64,000 nt of DNA from Ignavibacteriota bacterium (GTDB lineage Bacteria; Bacteroidota; Ignavibacteria; Ignavibacteriales; Melioribacteraceae), in assembly GCA_016708125.1 (NCBI GenBank), contig JADJGF010000001.1, positions 1,200,001 to 1,264,000 on the forward strand, read 5' to 3'. This document shows positions 16,821 through 26,305 of this stretch, piece by piece. Numbering within the stretch: position 1 is the stretch's first letter; every line of letters begins with the position of its first letter. The notes under the pieces were generated by a model that did no database searches, was not told where the DNA came from, and saw only the letters and a list, made by a program, of their open reading frames with translations. The translations under genes were made by a program, and so were the position numbers.

Positions 16821-19800
16821 TTATCTTTCTGCCAAAATTAATTTTACTTCTTCAAGATTTCCATTTCTATCAATTGTTAAAGTTACTTCATCACCGGGTT
16901 GATGTTCTTTTAATAAATCAGAATATTCTTTTAAATTCTTGCAATCTTTCCCATTTACTTTTTTAATAATATCACCAACAAATAATCCTGCTTTAGCTCC
17001 GGGAGAATTTTCAGAAATTGCCGCAACTTTTACACCTTCTCCGGTATAAGCAAAATCCGGCATTGTTCCCGTTGAAACTTTTCTTCCTTCTTTTATTTTT
17101 TCATTTTCGTTTTTTGTTTCACCCGACACGTCGGGCAAGCTTTTCACATTTGACTTTTCACCAATAAAATTCATAGCATCTTCTCTATCTGCCAAATAAA
17201 CCAAAGTTTCTCTTGCAACGGTAATTACTTTTACCAAACCATCAGCATCAATTTTTTCAATTTTATCACTTGGTTTATGATAATCTTCATTTGGTCCGCT
17301 GAAAAATTGAACTGCGGGAATTCCATTTTCTATAAACGCAACTTGATCGCTCGCATCCAATTCTTGCGTAATCAATTCGGAACCAATACCGGTTGTGTAT
17401 TCAGTTCCCATAAAAATAAATTTCCATTCGCGAGCAGTATTTCCATTCAGAATCATAATTTTCTTACTGTGCAATCTTCCAACTGTATCAAAATTTAAAT
17501 TTGCAAAAATTTTATCGGAAGGAAATTTCTTATAATTTTCTACTAAATATTTTGATCCGACTAATCCGGCTTCTTCTCCGCTAAATGCAATAAAAATAAT
17601 TGTTCGCGCCGGTTTTAAAGATTTGCCCAAAACTTCTGCCAATTCTAACAAAACAGAAACTCCACTTGCGTTATCATCAGCTCCATTATGAATTTGTCCT
17701 TCGTTGCCTTTTCTAACATCGGGCCAACCTAAACCTAAATGATCATAGTGCGCAGAAATAACAACTGCTTCTTTTAAATTTTGATTTGTTCCGGGAATAA
17801 TTCCTATTACATTTTTAATTTGCAAATTTCCTTTTCCATGAAATGCTTTTTCAAATGTTTGAAAATAACTTCCATCATCGCTTCCGGGCAAGAGTCCGAA
17901 TTCTTTAAATTTCTCTGAAATATAATTTGCTGCATTTTCTAATTCTGTGCTTCCTAATTCTCTTCCTTTCATTTCATCGGAAGCGAGAAACGAAATATGT
18001 TCCATCATTCTTTTTGATGAAAAAACGGGAGCTAATTCCGCTAAAGCTTTTCTTGGTTTCGTTTTAAATTCCGGACTTTTTACTTTTTGATTCAAAACTT
18101 TTAATAAAGGCGAATTAATAACCGGCCATTGACCTTTATCAATATTGGTCGGTTCGTTTCCTTCAAAAGTTAAACAACTATATTTTCCGTAATGTGGAAG
18201 TTTTCTTACCAGACCGGAATCTGCTTTTTCATTTCCGATTGATAAATAAACAATTGCATTATTAATATTTTCTGGATTTTTTATTGATGCAATAAAACTA
18301 TTATTATTTTTCGAATGTGATTTAGACTCGAATTTTATTGAGTCCTTTGCAATTGCTGAATTAAATTGCATTAATGAATTATTAACAATTGACTGAAATT
18401 TATTTTCTCCCAAAATCCAAACAGCTTTATCTGAAGGAATTTTTTCAATTTCGTTTTCATTAATTACTTCAAACTTTTCTTCATTTCCCTTTATCCACTG
18501 AATTACAAAATTTTGATAAGTCTTAAGATTTTTATCATTTTCATTTGGTAAAATCATTAATGTTTTCTCAGCACCAAAAGCTGTGGATAATGCCGCTGGA
18601 ATTTCATTCGGGTCCAAAATTCGAAAAACATCAAATTGAGGATCGACCAATATTTTCAATGGTTCGGACGTAAGTGTTAAAGATATTTTTCCTTCTTTGT
18701 CATTCAATTCGCAATTTTCAATTTCTATTCCATTTTGTGTAATTATAGCAACCGGAATATTAATTTTAAAATATTCACCATCTTGAATTTGCTTTAAATT
18801 GAAATTCAAATTAAACACATTTCCAAATTGTTCAACTTTTACATTTTCTAAATTTAATTTTGGAGCTCCGGTTTTTTCAATCCATTGCGTAAAAAACCAT
18901 TTTAAATCTTTTCCGGTTGTTTCCTCAAATGCCAATCTAATATCATCGAAAGAAGCTTTTTTAAATTTGTTATTTCTGTTAAAAACTTGGAATGACTTTG
19001 TAAAATTTTCATCACCAACTAAATTTCTTAACATGTGAAAAACCATTAGTGACTTTCCATAACCAATTGCTTCGCTTGCGGCATCGTGTCGGGAGAAAAA
19101 TTTATTAAGCGGAAAATCATTGTTTGATTTTACATAATCAGAATATTTTTGCAAAGTTGATCTTCTATATTCTTCGGCTTGTCCGCGCTGTTCTTTAATC
19201 AAATGATCTGCCATGTAAGCAGTCAAACCTTCGCACCAATTTCCTTTTTCAAAATCGACATAAACACTATTTCCCCAATAATTATGCAAAAGTTCGTGCG
19301 GATATGATGAATGCAAAATGAACGGAAAGCGAATTATTTTTTCTCCAAGTAAAGTAAATGAAGGCATTCCATATCCGGTTTCCCAAAAGTTTTCTACGAG
19401 TGCAAATTTTGTGTATGGAAATGGTCCAATTAATTGTCGATACATTTCCAAATACTGAGCTGTTGTTTCCAAATATTTATTTGCAATGCTTTCATCGGGA
19501 GTTCGCATAAATGCAAATGCATCAACGGATCCGGTTGAATATTTATATTCATTAAATTTTGCGGCAACTAAAAATATTTCTTCTTGCGGAGTTGGCGAAT
19601 CCCAAATATCTATATGAAAATTATTTTCAACTTTATCTTCAATTCGTTTACCTTGACTTACGGTTTTCCATTCTTTTGGTAATTCGGTGGTTAATTCAAA
19701 ATTTACAAATTCATTTTTTATTGTTGGAATCCAATAAGTTGAACCAGCTAAATAAATTCCTAAATCGCTAATAATTCCGGGCGATTCACTAAATCCGCGT

Positions 19801-20213
19801 TGGTAATTTTCTTCACTTTGTTTAATTGGTGATTCTATTTTGCCGGAGTATTCAACGGTGAAAATCAAATCCGTATTTTTTTCAAAATCAGAAATTATAT
19901 ATTTGTTAACTTTTAATGTTGATTCGAATTCTGCGTCATCTCTATCCATTCCGATATCTTGTAAAGATGCTGATTTTTCTATCAATGAAATTTTTGCATT
20001 ATTTGATATTAATTTCAAATCCAAATTTTCGTTCAGACTAAATTCAATATCATTCTGCAATAGAGTTTTGTTAATTGTTATTTCGTCTAAAACTTTTATT
20101 TGAGATGATGTTGGAATTATTTTCACATTTAATTTATGATGAACTTTTGCCTCTTGTGAAAAGAGAGAAAAGGATAGAAATAACAAAACAATAAAGATTT
20201 TTTTAATATTCAT
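16821..20213 (-). CDS. Secreted M1-M28-PDZ fusion peptidase
   Basis: About 1130 residues from the ATG at 20213, which has a GGAGAAAAA ribosome-binding site; the frame continues to 20246 without one. Domains in order are a signal peptide ending near LFSQ, an M1-like gluzincin domain (to about 560), a linker, an M28 aminopeptidase domain (about 730-1010) and a C-terminal PDZ domain (about 1045-1130). The gluzincin domain carries HELLH and a downstream WCEGL glutamate. The M28 domain carries AHYDHLG, GADDNASG, SGEEAGL and the late EDYHKPSD histidine. Both peptidase active sites look intact. It is likely periplasmic or surface-exposed and degrades peptides. A G+C-rich palindrome lies in the linker before the PDZ domain. 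Confidence 0.88.
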   Translation of the reverse strand: MNIKKIFIVLLFLSFSLFSQEAKVHHKLNVKIIPTSSQIKVLDEITINKTLLQNDIEFSLNENLDLKLISNNAKISLIEKSASLQDIGMDRDDAEFESTLKVNKYIISDFEKNTDLIFTVEYSGKIESPIKQSEENYQRGFSESPGIISDLGIYLAGSTYWIPTIKNEFVNFELTTELPKEWKTVSQGKRIEDKVENNFHIDIWDSPTPQEEIFLVAAKFNEYKYSTGSVDAFAFMRTPDESIANKYLETTAQYLEMYRQLIGPFPYTKFALVENFWETGYGMPSFTLLGEKIIRFPFILHSSYPHELLHNYWGNSVYVDFEKGNWCEGLTAYMADHLIKEQRGQAEEYRRSTLQKYSDYVKSNNDFPLNKFFSRHDAASEAIGYGKSLMVFHMLRNLVGDENFTKSFQVFNRNNKFKKASFDDIRLAFEETTGKDLKWFFTQWIEKTGAPKLNLENVKVEQFGNVFNLNFNLKQIQDGEYFKINIPVAIITQNGIEIENCELNDKEGKISLTLTSEPLKILVDPQFDVFRILDPNEIPAALSTAFGAEKTLMILPNENDKNLKTYQNFVIQWIKGNEEKFEVINENEIEKIPSDKAVWILGENKFQSIVNNSLMQFNSAIAKDSIKFESKSHSKNNNSFIASIKNPENINNAIVYLSIGNEKADSGLVRKLPHYGKYSCLTFEGNEPTNIDKGQWPVINSPLLKVLNQKVKSPEFKTKPRKALAELAPVFSSKRMMEHISFLASDEMKGRELGSTELENAANYISEKFKEFGLLPGSDDGSYFQTFEKAFHGKGNLQIKNVIGIIPGTNQNLKEAVVISAHYDHLGLGWPDVRKGNEGQIHNGADDNASGVSVLLELAEVLGKSLKPARTIIFIAFSGEEAGLVGSKYLVENYKKFPSDKIFANLNFDTVGRLHSKKIMILNGNTAREWKFIFMGTEYTTGIGSELITQELDASDQVAFIENGIPAVQFFSGPNEDYHKPSDKIEKIDADGLVKVITVARETLVYLADREDAMNFIGEKSNVKSLPDVSGETKNENEKIKEGRKVSTGTMPDFAYTGEGVKVAAISENSPGAKAGLFVGDIIKKVNGKDCKNLKEYSDLLKEHQPGDEVTLTIDRNGNLEEVKLILAER
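17122..17135. repeat. G+C-rich palindrome inside the peptidase linker
   Basis: CCCGAC-AC-GTCGGG forms a six-base-pair stem in an otherwise AT-rich gene and encodes part of LPDVSG in the linker between the M28 and PDZ domains. It resembles a small palindromic repeat that has been tolerated in frame. Confidence 0.5.
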
Positions 20214-20239
20214 TTTTTCTCCAAAAGTATAAAATAAAG

Positions 20240-20711
20240 ATAGCACTCGGATTTAACGGATAAAACAGATTCAAACAGATTTAAAAGATTTATATTTATT
20301 TTCAAATATCATTCTTTTGAAAAACGGTTCTTTGCCAAAATTTAATACAAATCCTATTTCGATCGAAGTTGCTTTCAAATAATTTATTAGTTGAGCTTCA
20401 TGTTCTTTTATAATATTTTCTGCCGATTTTAATTCAAGAATTATTTTATCTTCAACAATTATATCCGCAAAATAATCACCTACATTTTGATTTTTATAAT
20501 AAACATCAATTTTCTTTTGCGATTCACAATTTAATCCCAAGAGTTTTAATTCAATTAACATAGCTCTTTCATAAACTTTTTCTAAAAATCCAAAACCAAG
20601 ATTATTATAAACATTATAAAATGCTTTAATTATTAAATCCGTAGTTTCTTTGTGAAGTAGATTCATTTTATCCGTTTTAAATCGGTTTAATCTGTTAAAT
20701 CCGAGTGCTAT
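20240..20711. repeat. Inverted-repeat-bounded unit containing a GxxExxY gene
   Basis: The first 18 bases (20240-20257) and the last 18 (20694-20711) are exact reverse complements, reading ATAGCACTCGGATTTAAC. Inside each arm short GATTTAAA/CAGATT-like units recur about every nine to eleven bases. The 472-base unit holds one complete gene and sits neatly between two peptidase genes, leaving each intact. No clear target-site duplication is visible outside the arms. Confidence 0.75.
20271..20666 (-). CDS. GxxExxY family protein
   Basis: A 131-residue protein with the naming motif in NLGFGFLEKVYERAM (G-x-x-E-x-x-Y) and a nuclease-like ADIIVEDKIILELKS stretch. The latter resembles the D-x(n)-E-x-K core of PD-(D/E)xK enzymes. 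A conserved EHEAQLINYLK helix follows. The family is widespread, patchy and of unknown function. The last codons (KSFKSV and stop) are built from the flanking CAGATT-like repeats, so gene and repeat evolve as one unit. A DNA-acting role tied to the repeats is inference. Confidence 0.82.
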   Translation of the reverse strand: MNLLHKETTDLIIKAFYNVYNNLGFGFLEKVYERAMLIELKLLGLNCESQKKIDVYYKNQNVGDYFADIIVEDKIILELKSAENIIKEHEAQLINYLKATSIEIGFVLNFGKEPFFKRMIFENKYKSFKSV

Positions 20712-23306
20712 TTATTTCACTATTATTTTTATTGGATTTTCAACTTTCAAATATTTTTTCACAACTTCATTTATATTTTCGACTTTCACATTTTTCAGAG
20801 ATTCAATTGATTTTGAATCATAAAAAATATCATTGTGAAAATATTTTGAATGCGCCAAATAATAAGCCTGGTTTATACTTGATAACCTTCTAAACATTAC
20901 TTTACCCAAGTACATATTTACCGATTTATCAATTTCGTCTTGAGTAATTTTTCCTAAATATTTTTCCGTAAAGAAATTTGATAATTGAGGAATAAGCTTT
21001 TCTACATTTTCGGGTCGTGTTCCTAAATTAATATTAAACATTGCTTTATCATTTTTAATTTCTACTCCGGCATTCATTCGGTAAGCCATTCCTTGTTTTT
21101 CGCGAACATCAAAAATTATTTTATCAGAAATTAACATTGATAAAACTTCCAAAGCGGGTTTATCATTTGGCTCAACATTTTTTTGAAATCCATAATAAAT
21201 AAATGATTGTTCACCGCCAATATTTTCATCAACATTTATTGCTTCGGAAATTTTCTTAAATTCTTTTTCAAATGCTGAATTATTTATTGCACCATCCAAT
21301 TTCGGTTTAGAAAATTCAGAAAAATATTTACTAATATTTTCCGGCAATTCTTTTGATACAACCGAAACAATAATGTTATTCGGATTAAAATAGTATTTCG
21401 TAAATTCCAACAAATTTTCATAAGTCAGTTCAGTTTTGCTTGGATTATATTTTTCTTCCGTGTACAAAATTTCATCAACTTTTTTCTCAAACATTTTTTG
21501 TGTTGGATTTCCGTGTCCCATCATTGCCGGCATTTTTGATTTTCCCGTAACTTTCGCAAATTCATCTTGAGTTGGAATGAAATTCAACATTTGATCATTC
21601 AAAAATTTTATTGCTTCTTCAATATTATCAGCCAAACCTTCAACTCTTATATATCCAAATTCCGGACTTAAATAAATATTGTCCATTGGAATAAACGGAT
21701 TATCATTCACCGTAAATTCAAATCCAAATTTTAAACTTTGATTTAGAACTTCAGAATTTTTCATTCGCTGGCCAAAAATATCATGCAAAATCTTTGCAGC
21801 ATCTTTTCCATATTTTTCTTCGTAAGCAGCTTTATTTTTTAACAAATAGTGAATTGCTAACAATCCGCTTCCGGGATTTTGTTTTGCAATAATTTCAGCA
21901 CCGTTAGAATTTTCAAATAATATTGGAATCTGCAAATTATTTTGAACTTCTGAAATTGATTCAGAATTTGGATGTTGAATAATTACAATTGGATATTCAT
22001 CAATTTTAAATTCATTAATTTCTTCCGCAGCTAAATTTATTCCTTCTCCCGAGTATGAATTTAGAATTGATTCAATTCCATATTGCGAAAGATGATCTGC
22101 ATTATAAATTCCAAACATGTGCGGCTTTTCAATATTTTGTTGAAATGCAGTTTTGGCTTTTGTTTTTTCAGATTCAATAATTTCATCTGTTAGATTAAAT
22201 TTAGTGGAATTTAAAAATGAAATTAAGGTGTCATTAATTGCATTAATATTTTTTTCCGAATTTAGAATTACGGTTGCTTGAAGATGATTTTTAATTTTGA
22301 ACTCGCGAGTTTTAAATTCCAATCCTTCAATATCTCCTTTAAATAAATTATTTAAATTAGATTTTAAATTCTCGGTCTCGTTTTCCAGTAACAAATTTAA
22401 CTCTTCAAAGAATTCTAAATTTTCCGGATTGGGTAAATTGAAAAACAATTGAAGCTGGGTTTTTTCACCTTTGTAAAATCTGTGAAATATTTTTTCATCA
22501 TTTATAATAATTGGAATAATTTCATAACCGGAATTTAGTTCGGAATTTTTTACAGTATTAATTGTTCCCGGTTTTTGCTTTCCATAAATTTCATTTAAAT
22601 TTTTCAGCATCTCATCCGAGTTAAAATTTCCCACAACGCTAATTATCATATTATTCGGCACATAATAATTCTTGTAAAAATTATAAACATCGTTTCTGTT
22701 CATGTTTTTTATAGTTTCGTAAGTCCCTAAAGTCGGCAAAGAAAGTGAATGACCTTTGTAAATAATTGATAAAATATTTCGCTCAATTTGCTCGCTTGAA
22801 TTTCCAAGACTTTTTGCAATTTCTTCAAGAACAATTCCTTTTTCTTTTTCAAATTTATCTTCGGGAATTGTCGAATCGAACAACATTCCGGCTTGCAGTT
22901 TCATTCCTTCAATAATATTTTCGGTTGGTGTAACCATCATAAAATTTGTGTAATATTCTGAAGTATTTGCGTTATTGTATCCGCCTATTTTATCGGTTGC
23001 ATCATATAATTCTTTTTGCGTTAAAGTTGTTGTTCCGTTAAATAATAAATGTTCAAGCATGTGACTCATTCCGCTTGTTGCAAAATTCTCATACGCCGAG
23101 CCGACTTTTACCAATGTATTTATTCCGGTCATTGGCAAAGATGGTTTTTCAATAAGCAAAACTTGAATGCCGTTATCAAGCTGATAAATTGAAACTCCGT
23201 TGGGAATTGGTGATATTTTTTCCTTTGCAAGAAAAATTGAATTGAATGAAATCAACAAAAAAATTGATAAAAAATTTAATCTATGTAAAAGAAATTTTCT
23301 CAACAT
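20712..23306 (-). CDS. Secreted M16 (insulinase/pitrilysin-type) zinc peptidase
   Basis: An 864-residue protein with an N-terminal signal peptide (about 1-28) and the inverted zinc motif HMLEH in SGMSHMLEHLLFNGT, followed about 75 residues on by EEIAKS supplying the third ligand. Two M16 halves are present: an active N-terminal one and a C-terminal one with SVVSKELPENI and REKQGMAYRMNAG, the R/Y pair that contributes to substrate binding. It is expected in the periplasm. The upstream neighbour is another large secreted peptidase on the same strand, now separated by the GxxExxY unit. Confidence 0.9.
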   Translation of the reverse strand: MLRKFLLHRLNFLSIFLLISFNSIFLAKEKISPIPNGVSIYQLDNGIQVLLIEKPSLPMTGINTLVKVGSAYENFATSGMSHMLEHLLFNGTTTLTQKELYDATDKIGGYNNANTSEYYTNFMMVTPTENIIEGMKLQAGMLFDSTIPEDKFEKEKGIVLEEIAKSLGNSSEQIERNILSIIYKGHSLSLPTLGTYETIKNMNRNDVYNFYKNYYVPNNMIISVVGNFNSDEMLKNLNEIYGKQKPGTINTVKNSELNSGYEIIPIIINDEKIFHRFYKGEKTQLQLFFNLPNPENLEFFEELNLLLENETENLKSNLNNLFKGDIEGLEFKTREFKIKNHLQATVILNSEKNINAINDTLISFLNSTKFNLTDEIIESEKTKAKTAFQQNIEKPHMFGIYNADHLSQYGIESILNSYSGEGINLAAEEINEFKIDEYPIVIIQHPNSESISEVQNNLQIPILFENSNGAEIIAKQNPGSGLLAIHYLLKNKAAYEEKYGKDAAKILHDIFGQRMKNSEVLNQSLKFGFEFTVNDNPFIPMDNIYLSPEFGYIRVEGLADNIEEAIKFLNDQMLNFIPTQDEFAKVTGKSKMPAMMGHGNPTQKMFEKKVDEILYTEEKYNPSKTELTYENLLEFTKYYFNPNNIIVSVVSKELPENISKYFSEFSKPKLDGAINNSAFEKEFKKISEAINVDENIGGEQSFIYYGFQKNVEPNDKPALEVLSMLISDKIIFDVREKQGMAYRMNAGVEIKNDKAMFNINLGTRPENVEKLIPQLSNFFTEKYLGKITQDEIDKSVNMYLGKVMFRRLSSINQAYYLAHSKYFHNDIFYDSKSIESLKNVKVENINEVVKKYLKVENPIKIIVK

Positions 23307-23451
23307 TTGTTCCTCAAATGATAATTATTATATTTTAAAACTTAACAAAAGATAAAGTGTAATTCTATTCAAGAATATTTCATAAACTTTGTATAATTTG
23401 ATTATGTGATTTATGAAATTTAATTTTCTGTAAACTTTCTCAAAAATTTAA

Positions 23452-23799
23452 ATGAAACTAAAAATAATTCTTTATTTGTTTGTGATATTAGGAATTTTTA
23501 CAATTTCTTGCGATGAAAAAAATGAAGTTGTTTTTGAACCGACAGCAACATTAATTTGGACCGGAGATTATGATATTGATGGATGCGGATTTTTTATTGA
23601 AATTGACAGCGTACTTTATAAACCGGAAAATGAAGGAATAATTCCTCCGGCTTTTAAAATCGAAAGAAATCTAAGTGTTACAATTCAATATATTGATTTG
23701 TTTTATGAGATTGAAACGGATTGCACTCTTGAAACATACCCGCCGAAAGCAAATGCAATAAAATTAACTTCAATGGATTTGAATGAGGAATTGAATTAG
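23452..23799 (+). CDS. Putative small lipoprotein
   Basis: A 115-residue protein with a lipoprotein signal peptide: Lys, Leu/Ile-rich core, and the lipobox IFTISC with Cys20. The mature part is short, acidic and has further cysteines (about 43 and 95) that could form a disulfide. No family recognised. It is monocistronic between the divergent M16 gene and a convergent small membrane gene. Confidence 0.65.
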   Translation: MKLKIILYLFVILGIFTISCDEKNEVVFEPTATLIWTGDYDIDGCGFFIEIDSVLYKPENEGIIPPAFKIERNLSVTIQYIDLFYEIETDCTLETYPPKANAIKLTSMDLNEELN

Positions 23800-23800
23800 T

Positions 23801-24052
23801 TTAACTTCCCAACATTTGAATTGATGTAATTACCCAAACAATTTGTGCAATTATAAACCACGCAATTGCCGATAAAAAACTTATTAAAATACAAGTCTTC
23901 TTAACCGGCTTTTCCGGTTCTTTAATTTTTAATTGCTTACAAAAATATCTAATCGTAAAAACGAAAAAAGTCAAAATTATTAATTGAATTGAAATTAAAA
24001 AAATCCAATCGGAGTTTGATGCAAGATTGAGAAATGATGTAAATATTTTCAT
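23801..24052 (-). CDS. Small two-pass membrane protein, unknown
   Basis: An 83-residue hydrophobic protein with two clear membrane segments (about 13-35 and 51-77) joined by a Lys-rich loop (CKQLKIKEPEKPVKK). Composition and codon use fit a real gene in this genome, but no family is recognised. It lies 50 bases downstream of the RlmD-type gene, so it could belong to that transcript. Confidence 0.5.
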   Translation of the reverse strand: MKIFTSFLNLASNSDWIFLISIQLIILTFFVFTIRYFCKQLKIKEPEKPVKKTCILISFLSAIAWFIIAQIVWVITSIQMLGS

Positions 24053-24102
24053 AATTTAAATTTTAATTGATATTAAAAATTTACTACAAACAATTTTATT
24101 AT

Positions 24103-25548
24103 TTAATTTGATTTAATCAACAATGCTACATTTTCTATATGGAAAGTCTGCGGAAACATATCAACCGGTTGAATTTTTACAAGTTTATATTTTTCTTCAC
24201 AAAGTAATTTTATATCTCTTGCCTGCGTTGAAGGATTACAGCTTACATAAACTATTTTTTGCGGTTCTAATTCCAAAATATCATTTACAGTTTTGGGATT
24301 CATTCCAGCTCTCGGCGGATCAACAATTATCACATCCGGTTTTGTTACTTTATTGTTACTCAAAAATGAAAGAAATGATTTATTCAAATCAACTTCAAAA
24401 GATTCTACGTTTTCAATTTTATTAATTTCGCAATTTATTTTGGCATCTTTTACCGCCGATCTAACAGATTCAAATCCGTATACTTTTTTAACTTTTTCCG
24501 AAATAAATATTGAAATTGTTCCTGCGCCGGAAAACAAATCATAAACAATTTCGTCACCTTTAAATTCTGCAAAATCTAAAGCAGTTTCATAAAGTTTTTC
24601 TGCTTGCAAAGTGTTCGTTTGGAAAAAAGAATTTGCACTTATTCTGAATTTAAATTTTCCAATTTTATCATGAATTAGTCCATTGCCAAAATAAACTTTT
24701 TCATAATCGCCAAATGCTGTTTGAGATTTTTTTAGATTTATATTATTTACTACAGTTGTTATGAATGGAAAATTACTTTTAAGTTCATCGGAATAATTTT
24801 TAATCAATTCATCATTTTCAGAAGATGTTACCAAATTTACCATAAACTGATTCAGCTTAAATGATTCACGCAAAACTAAATTTCGTAAAAAACCTTCATA
24901 ATTAATTGTTGAAAATATTGGTGTGTTTTTTTGTTTAAAAAAATCTCTTGTAAAATTTAAAACTTTTGTTGCCTTTTCAGATTGCAAAAAACATTCTTCA
25001 ATATTTATTACTTTACTAAACACTTTGGGAACGTGAAAACCAAGCGCGAATTCTTTATCATTTATTATTTCATTTTTTAAATCTTCATCGGTAAGCCATC
25101 TTTGCGGCGTAAAAGAAAATTCCATTTTATTTCTATAATGAAAAATATTTTCGCAACCTAAAATTGGAAGCATTTCAAATTCACTAAATCCGCCAAGCCG
25201 TTCAAAAATATCTTTAACTTGCTCATGTTTATACTTTAATTGAATTTCATAATTTAAATCTTGCTGTTTACATCCGCCGCAAACTCCGTAATGTTTACAT
25301 TTGGGTTTAATTCTGTCAGAAGAAGATTTTATTACTTCAACAGTTTTAGCTTCGCCGTATGATTTTTTTAATTTTAAAATTCTTGCATTTACAACATCGC
25401 CGGGAAAAGAATTATGAACAAAAATTACATACTTTTTATCAACATCATTGCTAATATGATCAAGCTGGGCTTGGTTAATACGCGCAATGCCTTTTCCTTC
25501 AAACGCATAATTTTCAATTGTAAGTTCAACTATATCGTTTTTTTTCAT
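24103..25548 (-). CDS. rlmD: 23S rRNA (uracil-C5)-methyltransferase, RlmD/RumA family
   Basis: A 481-residue SAM-dependent enzyme that methylates C5 of a uridine in 23S rRNA. Visible features are an N-terminal TRAM-like OB domain (about 1-65) and a 4Fe-4S site in CKHYGVCGGC with a fourth Cys around EECFLQ. The SAM site is YDLFSGAGTISIF. The catalytic region is DPPRAGMNPK followed by VSCNPSTQARD with the nucleophilic Cys. Family members differ in which uridine they modify (U1939 or U747), so the symbol is a family-level assignment. Its start overlaps the upstream methyltransferase stop by four bases. Confidence 0.9.
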   Translation of the reverse strand: MKKNDIVELTIENYAFEGKGIARINQAQLDHISNDVDKKYVIFVHNSFPGDVVNARILKLKKSYGEAKTVEVIKSSSDRIKPKCKHYGVCGGCKQQDLNYEIQLKYKHEQVKDIFERLGGFSEFEMLPILGCENIFHYRNKMEFSFTPQRWLTDEDLKNEIINDKEFALGFHVPKVFSKVINIEECFLQSEKATKVLNFTRDFFKQKNTPIFSTINYEGFLRNLVLRESFKLNQFMVNLVTSSENDELIKNYSDELKSNFPFITTVVNNINLKKSQTAFGDYEKVYFGNGLIHDKIGKFKFRISANSFFQTNTLQAEKLYETALDFAEFKGDEIVYDLFSGAGTISIFISEKVKKVYGFESVRSAVKDAKINCEINKIENVESFEVDLNKSFLSFLSNNKVTKPDVIIVDPPRAGMNPKTVNDILELEPQKIVYVSCNPSTQARDIKLLCEEKYKLVKIQPVDMFPQTFHIENVALLIKSN

Positions 25549-26255
25549 TTCTTTTTCAAAATTAAAGTTTTGAATCCAATGAATTTATCAGCTCCTAATT
25601 TTAGAAATGCGTGACTTTCATGTTTCATCTGATTCAAAAACTTTTTGTGGTAGGATTTTTCATTTTCGTTTAAATCTTTCATTTTAGATTTTGATAATTC
25701 GGCAACAACCGAATAAAATTCATTCAAACTTTTTGATAAATCTTTTGAATCGATTAATTCAAAATTCCGTTCTAAATAATATTTTTCCAAATCTTCAATT
25801 TTTATCGGATCAATATCAGAAGTTTCAAAAATATCTTTCACAAAAGTTGGAACTTCATTTTGAAGTTTTACAATTTCACCAATGCAGAAAATTCCATCGG
25901 GTTTTAAAATTCGTTTAATTTCTTTAACAATATTTTTTCTGTTTGAATTTGAAATTGTTGCTTGTGCATAAACCAAATCAAATTGATCTTCAATAAAATC
26001 GGTATGTTCAAACGACATTATTTTTGCATTTACATTTTTTTCTTTATCCAAAACTAATTTTGTATTTATCAAAGATTCGTAATCTTCAACAATTAATTCA
26101 ATTTTATTTGAATTTTTGGAAGTAATTAAATTTGCAATTTCACCGGAATTTGAGCCGATAACTAAAATTTTAGAATCGTTAAATTTTATTTTTGACTTCA
26201 GAAAATTTATCTGTTGCCTTAATCCGGGCAATAATATTTTAATTTGAGATTTCAT
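25545..26255 (-). CDS. Class I SAM-dependent methyltransferase
   Basis: A 236-residue protein with a Rossmann core: ILVIGSNSGEIANLI as motif I (unusual Ser/Asn in place of the second and third Gly), an acidic motif II (IELIVEDYES), FDLVYAQATISN as motif IV and LKPDGIFCIGE as motif VI. The substrate is unknown; the layout resembles small-molecule methyltransferases of the UbiE/Methyltransf_11 type. It is translationally coupled to the rRNA methyltransferase downstream. Confidence 0.75.
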   Translation of the reverse strand: MKSQIKILLPGLRQQINFLKSKIKFNDSKILVIGSNSGEIANLITSKNSNKIELIVEDYESLINTKLVLDKEKNVNAKIMSFEHTDFIEDQFDLVYAQATISNSNRKNIVKEIKRILKPDGIFCIGEIVKLQNEVPTFVKDIFETSDIDPIKIEDLEKYYLERNFELIDSKDLSKSLNEFYSVVAELSKSKMKDLNENEKSYHKKFLNQMKHESHAFLKLGADKFIGFKTLILKKK

Positions 26256-26305
26256 TGTGTAAAGATAAGAAGAATTATTTGGGGATGCAGTTTTTAGGAA
26301 ATAAA

